A stretch of DNA of 46,758 nucleotides, taken from NCBI GenBank assembly GCA_002339725.1, contig DDKN01000107.1:1-46758 (forward strand), given 5' to 3'. Below are positions 16,495 to 23,439 of the stretch, piece after piece; the first letter of the stretch is position 1, and each line of letters begins with the position of its first letter. The stretch comes from Thiobacillus sp. UBA2597. GTDB taxonomy: Bacteria; Pseudomonadota; Gammaproteobacteria; Burkholderiales; Thiobacillaceae. The notes beneath the pieces are model-generated. The model made no database searches. It was not told where the DNA came from and saw only the letters and a program-made list of their open reading frames with translations. A program made the translations under genes and the position numbers.

Positions 16495-16887
16495 TCAAGA
16501 AGTGGACAGAATAACGCGATGGATACCGGAACGCATTACTTCGACATTGAAATTCATTAACAGGCCCAATGGCAGCTTGAGTGCGCGCAGATAAGAGATC
16601 ACCTGAGCCTTGTGGATGGGAGCAATGCCATCCACAGCCTTGAGTTCGAGCACCAGTTGATCCGCCACCAGGAAATCCAGCTTGGCGTTTCCCACCTCAT
16701 GGCTTTTGTATTGAATCGGCACCAGAAATTGGCGTTTGAATTCAATGCCACGCGCTTTCATCTCGGTAGCCAGGGCTTCTTCGTAGACGCTTTCCAGGTA
16801 GCCCGGGCCAAGAATTCGATGCACCTCGATCGCCGCTCCAATCACCTGGCGGCTCAAATCGTTGATGGCGCCATCGATTTCCCTCAT
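16495..16887 (-). CDS. GxxExxY protein (PD-(D/E)XK superfamily)
   Basis: A 130-residue protein of the GxxExxY family, named for the motif seen as GPGYLESVYEEAL (about residues 27-39). A nuclease-like core follows: KLDFLVADQLVLELKAVD, where D-x(n)-E-x-K is the PD-(D/E)XK pattern. The family's role is not established; a nuclease or defence role has been proposed because of the fold. It lies between rph and rdgB, which are normally neighbours, and is bounded by a 21-nt inverted repeat. The flanks carry the 'CTCTGCGCCTTTGCGG' type of sequence that I recall near such genes in other bacteria. It is an accessory insertion in the same direction as its neighbours. Confidence 0.88.
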   Translation of the reverse strand: MREIDGAINDLSRQVIGAAIEVHRILGPGYLESVYEEALATEMKARGIEFKRQFLVPIQYKSHEVGNAKLDFLVADQLVLELKAVDGIAPIHKAQVISYLRALKLPLGLLMNFNVEVMRSGIHRVILSTS

Positions 16888-16907
16888 CCGGTTTTCTCTC
16901 TGTCCTC

Positions 16908-16928
16908 TGCGCCTTTGCGGTTCAATCC
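16908..16928. repeat. Right inverted repeat of the GxxExxY insertion
   Basis: The partner of 16459-16479 (19 of 21 positions match as an inverted repeat), with core TGCGCCTTTGCGGTT. It contains the TGA stop codon of rph (16922-16924) and the last base of the preceding codon region, so the end of rph is formed by the repeat. Confidence 0.75.
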
Positions 16929-17653
16929 TTCAATACCGCCTGCTGCTTGGCCACCAGCTGGGCGATGCCGGCCTGGGCCAGGTCGAGCAGGGCCTCCAGC
17001 TCGGCCCGGCTGAAGGGGGTGCCCTCGGCCGTGCCCTGCACTTCGATGATGCCGCCGGAGCCGGTCATCACCACGTTCATGTCGGTGTCGCAATCCGAGT
17101 CTTCGGCATAGTCGAGGTCGAGCACCGGCACGCCCTGATAGATGCCGACCGACACCGCCGCCACCGGCTCGCGGATCACCGAGGCCGGCAGCTTGCCCTC
17201 CCGCACCAGCCACTCCACCGCGTCGTGCACGGCGACATAGGCGCCGGTGATGCTGGCGGTGCGGGTGCCGCCGTCGGCCTGGATCACGTCGCAGTCGATG
17301 TGCAGGGTGCGCTCGCCCAGCTGGGCCAGATCGACCACCGCGCGCAGGCTGCGCCCGATCAGGCGCTGGATCTCCTGGGTGCGGCCGCTCTGCTTGCCAC
17401 GCGCCGCCTCGCGTTCGCCCCGGGTGTGGGTGGCGCGCGGCAGCATGCCGTATTCGGCGGTAAGCCAGCCGCCGCCGCTGCCCTTGACGTGGGCCGGCAC
17501 CTTCTCCAGCACGCTGGCGGTGCAGATCACCTTGGTGTCGCCGCATTCGATCAGCACCGAACCTTCGGCGTGTTTGGTATAGCGTCGGGTGATGCGGATC
17601 GGGCGCAGGGCATCGGGCGCCCGGCCGGAAGGACGGGAAAAGCTGGCAGTCAT
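16922..17653 (-). CDS. rph: Ribonuclease PH
   Basis: A phosphate-dependent 3'-5' exoribonuclease that trims tRNA 3' ends. It has 243 residues, close to the usual length. The family core is present: GWLTAEYGMLPRATHTR, RTQEIQRLIGRSLRA and the phosphate-binding region IDCDVIQADGGTRTASI. The start is ATG at 17653, 31 nt after the PP2C gene; an upstream in-frame ATG at 17710 would overlap that gene. The C-terminal codons lie within the inverted repeat bordering the GxxExxY gene, so the natural C-terminus may have been changed by one or two residues. Confidence 0.95.
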   Translation of the reverse strand: MTASFSRPSGRAPDALRPIRITRRYTKHAEGSVLIECGDTKVICTASVLEKVPAHVKGSGGGWLTAEYGMLPRATHTRGEREAARGKQSGRTQEIQRLIGRSLRAVVDLAQLGERTLHIDCDVIQADGGTRTASITGAYVAVHDAVEWLVREGKLPASVIREPVAAVSVGIYQGVPVLDLDYAEDSDCDTDMNVVMTGSGGIIEVQGTAEGTPFSRAELEALLDLAQAGIAQLVAKQQAVLKD

Positions 17654-17684
17654 CAAAGCACTCTCGCCGGGAAAAGCCGCGATT

Positions 17685-18437
17685 TTACCCCGCCTCCGGC
17701 TCCGGACCATATCGGAGCGCGAGGACCGACAGGTTGTCGCAACGCGGTCCCCCCCGCTGCTCGGCCGTGTCCATCAGCCGATGAATCGCCTCACGCAGGG
17801 CATGCCCCCTCAGCTCAGCCAGCATCGCCTCCGGCGTGAGCGCGTCCCAGAAGCCATCGCTGCACAGCAACAGCACGTCGCCCGTTTGCAGCGCGACCGG
17901 ATCGGCCAGCTCGATGTCCGGCAACATGAAGCCGCCCACGGCGTTGTAGAGCATATTGCGCTCCGGCAGCTGTTCGGCCTGGGCGGCGTCGAGCAGATCG
18001 CGCTCCACCAGTTGCTGCACCATGGAGTGATCCCGCGTGTGGCTCAGAAAACGATCGCGCGCGAAGTGATACAGGCGCGAATCACCGACATGGGCCCACA
18101 CCGCCTGCCCCTGCTGGACCACGCAGGCCACGCAGGTGGTGCGGGGCGGCTCGGGCAGGGCATGCTCGACCGCATAGGCATTCACCGCCTCGTGCGCCCC
18201 GTAGATGGCATCGAGCAGAAAACCGGGGGCATCGGCCAGGGACGGCCGGGCCTGGGCGGCAAAGCGCTGGCAGAGGCTGTCCACCGTGAGTTGGGCGGCC
18301 ACCTCGCCGTGACCATGTCCTCCCATGCCGTCGGCCAGCACGAGCAGCAGGCTGCTGTTGCTCTGCCGGGCGGCCAGACGATCCTCGTTGTAGGGCCGCC
18401 CGCCCTTGCGGCTGGCCTGGTACAGGGTGAACTTCAT
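17685..18437 (-). CDS. PP2C-type serine/threonine phosphatase
   Basis: A 250-residue metal-dependent protein phosphatase. It has the PP2C motifs RPYNEDR (residues 14-20), LADGMGGHGHGEVAA (35-49, metal-binding D36), VGDSRLYHF, LLCSDGFWD and CDNLSVLAL near the end. No membrane segment is seen, so it is cytoplasmic. Its ATG overlaps the kinase stop by ATGA, and it almost certainly reverses that kinase's phosphorylation. The pair precedes rph-rdgB-hemW and lies opposite yicC-gmk, an order I believe is common in betaproteobacteria. Confidence 0.93.
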   Translation of the reverse strand: MKFTLYQASRKGGRPYNEDRLAARQSNSSLLLVLADGMGGHGHGEVAAQLTVDSLCQRFAAQARPSLADAPGFLLDAIYGAHEAVNAYAVEHALPEPPRTTCVACVVQQGQAVWAHVGDSRLYHFARDRFLSHTRDHSMVQQLVERDLLDAAQAEQLPERNMLYNAVGGFMLPDIELADPVALQTGDVLLLCSDGFWDALTPEAMLAELRGHALREAIHRLMDTAEQRGGPRCDNLSVLALRYGPEPEAG

Positions 18438-19384
18438 CGCCAGCCCAGCCGGCTGCGCAGGATGCCGAGCAGATTCGGCCTGGCATCGGCCGACTCGCGC
18501 GCCAGCTCGGCCAGCTGTTTCTGCACGGCGAACACGCTCTGCGGCCGTTCCATGTCGGACAATTGCAGGGCCGCGTCGATCAGCCGCAACAGACCCTCGG
18601 AATAGAGGCCGGCAAAGGTCTTGCTGGCCGGGCTCAGGGTATCGCCCTGCAGGCGTTGATCGGCCGGCGGCGGGGCGGCCTTGGCCAGGCAGGCATAGAG
18701 GCTGGCGCCGACCGCATAGATGTCGGTCCACGGGCCCAGGCGGTCGCGCTCCTGGTACAACTCGGGCGCGGCGAAGCCCGGGGTGTACATCGGCGCAAGG
18801 GCGGCGGGGCCGTGGACCAGGGCCTGACGCGCCGAACCGAAGTCGATCAGTACCGGCATGCCGTCCGGCCGGATCAGGATGTTGGCCGGTTTGATATCCA
18901 GATGCAGCAGCTTGCGCGCATGCACCTCGCGCAGGCCATTGAGCAGCTGGATGAAGACGGCGATGATGAAAGGCTCGAGCAGGACCGCCGGCTCGGCGTG
19001 AATCAGCTGGTGCAGGGTGTCGCCCTGCTCATGACGCATGGCGAGGTAGACCGTGTTGTTGGCCCGGAAGAAATTGAGCACCCGCACCAGATTGGGGTGG
19101 CTGAGCTGGGCCAGCGCCCGCCCCTCTTCGAAGAAACAGCGCATGCCGTAACGGAACACGCCGTGGTCCGCCTCGGACATGGGCTGCACGCTGCCATCGG
19201 CCTGGCGCGCCACCACACCGGCCGGGGCGTATTCCTTGAGCGCGACCGCCTGGCCCTGTTCGTCGTGCGCCAGGTAGACCAGGCCGAAGCCGCCGCCGGC
19301 GATCTTGCTCTGGATGGTATAGGTGTCGAGCCGGAATCCGGCAGGGAGCGGGTCGGTCGATTTGTCCGTCGATTGAGCGGCCAT
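18434..19384 (-). CDS. Serine/threonine protein kinase
   Basis: A 316-residue soluble Hanks-type kinase. It has the glycine loop IAGGGFGLVY (28-37), the ATP lysine K50 in ALKEY, the catalytic loop HLDIKPANIL (D163, K165, N168) and DFGSAR (181-186), then FAAPE. The HRD arginine is replaced by Leu, so it is a non-RD kinase that may not need activation-loop phosphorylation. There is no transmembrane or PASTA segment. ATG at 19384 gives the best N-terminus. The gene is divergent from yicC with only 58 nt between the starts, so the two promoters must overlap. The substrate is unknown. Confidence 0.92.
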   Translation of the reverse strand: MAAQSTDKSTDPLPAGFRLDTYTIQSKIAGGGFGLVYLAHDEQGQAVALKEYAPAGVVARQADGSVQPMSEADHGVFRYGMRCFFEEGRALAQLSHPNLVRVLNFFRANNTVYLAMRHEQGDTLHQLIHAEPAVLLEPFIIAVFIQLLNGLREVHARKLLHLDIKPANILIRPDGMPVLIDFGSARQALVHGPAALAPMYTPGFAAPELYQERDRLGPWTDIYAVGASLYACLAKAAPPPADQRLQGDTLSPASKTFAGLYSEGLLRLIDAALQLSDMERPQSVFAVQKQLAELARESADARPNLLGILRSRLGWR

Positions 19385-19442
19385 GGATACCCGGCTAAGA
19401 TGCCAGCCCTGTATTGGTGTTTGCAACGAAGGATAACCAAAG

Positions 19443-20315
19443 GTGGCGGCATTGCACAGCATGACCGGCTACGCCCAGGCCGTGGCGGAATTGCCGGTGG
19501 GCAACCTCTCGCTGGAACTGCGCGCGGTCAACTCGCGCTTTTTCGAACTCAGCTTCCGCATGGGCGAGGAATTCCGCAGTCTGGAGCCGGTGCTGCGCGA
19601 GCGTATCGGCGACCAGGTCAAGCGCGGCAAGCTGGAATGCCGCATCAACTTCAACGCCAATGAAGGGGCAGTCCTGCCGAGCGAGCTCGACGCCGGCTTG
19701 CTGGCCAAACTCGCCCGGCTGGCCGAACAGGTGGGCCAGGCCCTGCCCGGGGTACGCCCCCTGACCGTGGCCGAGGTCCTGCGCTGGCCGGGCATGCTCG
19801 GCCAGCAGGTCCTCGACCTGGAGCAGCTGCAGGCCGTGCTGCTCAAGCTGCTCGATCAGGCCCTGGGCGAGTTCAATGCCAGCCGGGCGCGCGAGGGTGA
19901 CAAGCTCAAGGCCATCCTGCTCGACCGGGTCAATGGCATCCGCGGCCAGGTTGCCGTGCTGCGCCCCAAGGCACCGGCCATCGTCGCCGCCTTCCGGGAC
20001 AAATTGACCCGCCGCCTGGAGGAATTGCTGGCCAACCCCGACCCCGAGCGCATCACCCAGGAGGTCGCGCTCTACGCCCAGAAGATCGATGTCGACGAGG
20101 AACTCGACCGGCTGGAGACCCACCTGGCGGAAGTGGAACGGGTGCTGGCCGCCGGCGGCGCCGCCGGCAAGCGGCTCGACTTTCTGATGCAGGAACTCAA
20201 CCGCGAGGCCAACACCCTGGGCTCCAAGGCCGCCGCCAACGACCTGTCGCAGACCGCGGTCGAGCTCAAGGTGCTGATCGAGCAGATGCGCGAGCAGATC
20301 CAGAACATCGAATGA
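19443..20315 (+). CDS. yicC: YicC-family endoribonuclease
   Basis: A 290-residue protein of the YicC family, shown in E. coli to be an endoribonuclease. It starts with the family sequence SMTGYA and LRAVNSRFFEL. The C-terminal DUF1732 part contains the conserved RLDFLMQELNREANTLGSKA. GTG at 19443 is used, with AGGA at good spacing; an ATG at 19461 would cut off VAALHS. Its stop overlaps the gmk start by ATGA, as is common for yicC-gmk. It begins the gmk-rpoZ-spoT block. Confidence 0.93.
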   Translation: MAALHSMTGYAQAVAELPVGNLSLELRAVNSRFFELSFRMGEEFRSLEPVLRERIGDQVKRGKLECRINFNANEGAVLPSELDAGLLAKLARLAEQVGQALPGVRPLTVAEVLRWPGMLGQQVLDLEQLQAVLLKLLDQALGEFNASRAREGDKLKAILLDRVNGIRGQVAVLRPKAPAIVAAFRDKLTRRLEELLANPDPERITQEVALYAQKIDVDEELDRLETHLAEVERVLAAGGAAGKRLDFLMQELNREANTLGSKAAANDLSQTAVELKVLIEQMREQIQNIE

Positions 20316-20947
20316 GCGAGAACCCCATGAGCCAAGGCAACCTGTTCATCATTTCCGCCCCCTCGGGTGCCGGCAAGTCGAGCCTGGTCAAGGCCATGCT
20401 CGAGGCCGACCCGCAGCTGCGGCTGTCGATCTCCTACACCACGCGCGCCCCGCGGCCGGGCGAGGTGAACGGGCGGGAATACCATTTCGTCAGCCGCGAG
20501 CAGTTCCAGGCCATGCTCGAACGCAACGAGTTTCTGGAGAGCGCCGAGGTCTATGGCAACTGGTACGGCACCTCCCAGGTCTGGATTCAGTCCGAGATGC
20601 AGGCCGGCCGCGACATCATTCTGGAGATCGACTGGCAGGGCGCCGCCCAGGTGCGCGCCTTATTTCCCGAAGCGGTGAGCATCTTCATCCTGCCGCCCTC
20701 GATCGAGGAATTGCGCCGGCGCCTGAGCAACCGCAACCAGGACAGCGCGGAGGTGATCGAGCGCCGGCTGGCCGCCGCCCGGGAAGACATCTCGCATGCC
20801 CTGGAATTCGACTATCTGGTGGTCAACGACCGGTTCGAGGTGGCCCTGCAGGACCTGCTGGCGATCGGCCGCTGTCACCGCCTGCGCGTGGCGAAACAAT
20901 GCCAGCGCCAGGCCGGTCTGCTCGCCTCTTTGGGCATTGCCCGGTAA
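20312..20947 (+). CDS. gmk: Guanylate kinase
   Basis: Phosphorylates GMP to GDP. It has 211 residues, the P-loop SAPSGAGKSS (15-24), the GMP-binding region SYTTRAPRPGEVNGREYHFV, and LEIDWQGAAQV of the kinase core. The start overlaps yicC by ATGA, but ATG at residue 6 is also possible. It supplies GDP/GTP, which feeds the (p)ppGpp made by the SpoT encoded two genes later. Its TAA stop is part of a -10-like TAAAAT in front of rpoZ. Confidence 0.96.
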   Translation: MSENPMSQGNLFIISAPSGAGKSSLVKAMLEADPQLRLSISYTTRAPRPGEVNGREYHFVSREQFQAMLERNEFLESAEVYGNWYGTSQVWIQSEMQAGRDIILEIDWQGAAQVRALFPEAVSIFILPPSIEELRRRLSNRNQDSAEVIERRLAAAREDISHALEFDYLVVNDRFEVALQDLLAIGRCHRLRVAKQCQRQAGLLASLGIAR

Positions 20948-20950
20948 AAT
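20945..20950 (+). promoter_or_regulatory. Possible internal -10 box for rpoZ
   Basis: TAAAAT overlapping the gmk stop codon, followed by CGGGCGC and 34 nt before the rpoZ ATG. It would allow rpoZ-spoT to be transcribed apart from yicC-gmk. No clear -35 box. Confidence 0.35.
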
Positions 20951-20984
20951 CGGGCGCATCCCCGATTGTTTCCAGGAGCAAGTC

Positions 20985-21191
20985 ATGGCCCGCATCACCG
21001 TAGACGACTGCATCGAGCGCATCCCCAACCGCTTCGAGATGACCCTGGCCGCGGCCCATCGCGCACGCCAGATCTCGATCGGTGCCACGCCCAAGGTGGA
21101 GCCCCAGCGCGACAAGCCGGCCGTCATCGCCCTGCGCGAGATCGCCGCAGGCCTGACCGGTTTGGAAGTGCTGCACAAGACTTCCGCCTGA
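20985..21191 (+). CDS. rpoZ: RNA polymerase omega subunit
   Basis: A 68-residue subunit that helps fold and hold the beta' subunit and forms part of ppGpp site 1. It starts MARITVDDCIERIPNRFEM and contains the conserved AAHRARQ and KPAVIALREIA. CAGGAG lies 5 nt before the ATG. It lies between gmk and spoT as in E. coli, so omega and the ppGpp enzyme are made together. Confidence 0.96.
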   Translation: MARITVDDCIERIPNRFEMTLAAAHRARQISIGATPKVEPQRDKPAVIALREIAAGLTGLEVLHKTSA

Positions 21192-21222
21192 TCGTGCGGG
21201 TGGCGGCCGCCACCCGTTCCCT

Positions 21223-23346
21223 ATGCCCAAAGGCACCATTGCCGAAGTCGCCCCTTATCTAAAGCCGGCCGACGCCGAAGCCCTCGCCCGCGCCTACGCC
21301 TTTTCCGAGCAGGCCCACGCCGGCCAGCTGCGCAAGGACGGCAACCCCTACATCACCCATCCCCTGGCCGTCTGCGAGATCCTCGCCGAGTGGCACATGG
21401 ATGCCCAGACCCTGATGGCCGCCCTGCTGCACGACGTGGTGGAGGACACCGGCATCACCCTGGAGGAGATCGCCGAACGCTTCGGCCAGCCGGTGGCCAA
21501 CCTGGTCGAGGGCGTGACCAAGCTGGACAAGATCGAGTTCGAAAGCAAGGCCCACGCCCAGGCCGAGAACTTCCGCAAGATGTTGCTGGCCATGGCCCAG
21601 GACGTGCGGGTGATCCTGATCAAGCTGGCCGACCGCCTGCACAACATGCGCACCCTGGACGTGATGCGCCCGGAAAAGCGCAACCGCATCGCCCAGGAAA
21701 CCCTGGACATCTACGCCCCCATCGCCAACCGCCTGGGTCTGAACAACCTGTACCGGGAACTGGAAGACCTGGCGTTCATGTACCTGCATCCCACCCGTTA
21801 CCGGGTGCTGGAAAAGGCGGTGCAGGCCGCGCGCGGCAACCGCGACGAGACCCTGCACAAAATCGCCCGCAGCATCGAGGACAAGCTCAAGGAGGCCGGC
21901 CTCAAGGCCGAGGTCTACGGCCGGGAGAAACACCTCTACAGCATCTACCGCAAGATGCAGGAGAAGAACCTCACCTTCTCCGAGGTCTTCGATATCTACG
22001 GTTTCCGCGTCATCGTCGAGCAGCCGTCGGACTGCTATCTCGCGCTGGGCGCGCTGCACAGCCTGTACAAGCCGATCCCGGGCAAGTTCAAGGACTACAT
22101 CGCCATCCCCAAGGCCAACGGCTACCAGTCGCTGCACACCACCCTGTTCGGGCCCTTCGGTGCCCCGGTCGAGGTGCAGATCCGCACCCAGGAGATGCAC
22201 CGCATCGCCGAGGCCGGCGTCGCCTCGCACTGGCTGTACAAGGCGGACGACATCGCCCTGTCCGAGGTGCAAAAGCGCACGCACCAGTGGCTGCAGAGCC
22301 TGCTCGACATCCAGGCCGACAGCCGCGATTCGGTGGAATTCCTCGAGCACATCAAGGTCGACCTGTTCCCGGACGAGGTCTACGTGTTCACCCCCAAGGG
22401 CGAGATCATGGCCCTGCCGCGCGGCGCCACCGTGGTCGACTTCGCCTACAACGTGCATACCGACATCGGCAACCGCTGCATCGCCGCCCGCATCAACGGC
22501 GAGTTCATGCCGCTGTCCACCCCGCTCCGGAACGGCGACCGGGTCGAGATCGTCACCTCCGACAGCGCCCGGCCCAACCCGAGCTGGATCCACTTCGTGG
22601 TCACCGGCAAGGCGCGCGCCCATATTCGCAGCGCCTTGAAGAAGACCCATCAATACGAATCCGAGGGCCTGGGCCTGCAACTCCTGAATCAGGCCCTGCG
22701 TGGCCTGGGCGTGGAGCCCTCGGAGATCACCGAGGCCCAGTGGGAGCGGCTGACCCGGGAATCCGGCCGCAGCAAGAATGACATCCTGGCCGAGATCGGC
22801 CTGGGCAAGATGCTCGGCGTCGTGGTGGCCCTGCAACTGCTGGCGCGGGAATCGGAGGAGCCGGGCGAGCGGCGCCAGCCCAGCCCCATGCTGATCCACG
22901 GCGCCGAAGGGGTGGCCGTGCGCCTGGGCAAATGCTGCCGGCCCATCCCGGGCGACCCCATCATCGGCCAGATCAAGAAGGACCAGGGCCTGGTCATCCA
23001 CACCCACGACTGCCAGCAGGTGCGCCATTACCGCGAGGACCCGGACAAATGGGTCAACGTCGAATGGGCCCCCGACATCGACAAGACCTTCGAGGTCGGC
23101 ATCAAGGTCATCGTGGCCAACAAGCGCGGCGTGCTCGCCACCGTGGCCGCCACCATCGCGGGCGAGGGCTCCGACATCGACAACGTCGACATGGCCGAGC
23201 AGGATGGGGGCGCCTACACCACCCTGTTCTTCACGGTGCAGGTGCAAAACCGGGTGCACCTGTCGCGCCTGATGCGCAGCCTGCGCAGCCTGCCCGAGGT
23301 GGTACGAATATACCGGATCAAAAGCCGGGAAGCGCGCCACGCCTGA
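21223..23346 (+). CDS. spoT: Bifunctional (p)ppGpp synthetase/hydrolase
   Basis: A 707-residue RelA/SpoT homologue. The HD hydrolase domain is intact (H46, H70-D71, E74-D75, and LADRLHNMRTL), so it can degrade (p)ppGpp. The synthetase region (about 244-345) has YGREKHLYSIYRKM, IYGFRVIV and AIPKANGYQSLHTT. The TGS domain is at about 380-445 and the ACT domain at about 622-700, with a conserved-Cys region (GKCCRPIPGD) between. It is therefore SpoT/Rel type rather than RelA, which has a dead HD. It follows rpoZ by 31 nt. A separate relA would be expected elsewhere in the genome. Confidence 0.95.
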   Translation: MPKGTIAEVAPYLKPADAEALARAYAFSEQAHAGQLRKDGNPYITHPLAVCEILAEWHMDAQTLMAALLHDVVEDTGITLEEIAERFGQPVANLVEGVTKLDKIEFESKAHAQAENFRKMLLAMAQDVRVILIKLADRLHNMRTLDVMRPEKRNRIAQETLDIYAPIANRLGLNNLYRELEDLAFMYLHPTRYRVLEKAVQAARGNRDETLHKIARSIEDKLKEAGLKAEVYGREKHLYSIYRKMQEKNLTFSEVFDIYGFRVIVEQPSDCYLALGALHSLYKPIPGKFKDYIAIPKANGYQSLHTTLFGPFGAPVEVQIRTQEMHRIAEAGVASHWLYKADDIALSEVQKRTHQWLQSLLDIQADSRDSVEFLEHIKVDLFPDEVYVFTPKGEIMALPRGATVVDFAYNVHTDIGNRCIAARINGEFMPLSTPLRNGDRVEIVTSDSARPNPSWIHFVVTGKARAHIRSALKKTHQYESEGLGLQLLNQALRGLGVEPSEITEAQWERLTRESGRSKNDILAEIGLGKMLGVVVALQLLARESEEPGERRQPSPMLIHGAEGVAVRLGKCCRPIPGDPIIGQIKKDQGLVIHTHDCQQVRHYREDPDKWVNVEWAPDIDKTFEVGIKVIVANKRGVLATVAATIAGEGSDIDNVDMAEQDGGAYTTLFFTVQVQNRVHLSRLMRSLRSLPEVVRIYRIKSREARHA

Positions 23347-23439
23347 CCTTCCCGCCGGCCGGGCTGGATTTGACGCGAACCGACGGCTCGAGGGATCGGC
23401 TATGATTCGCATCCCGCATTAAAGAGCCGTTTATCCGGA

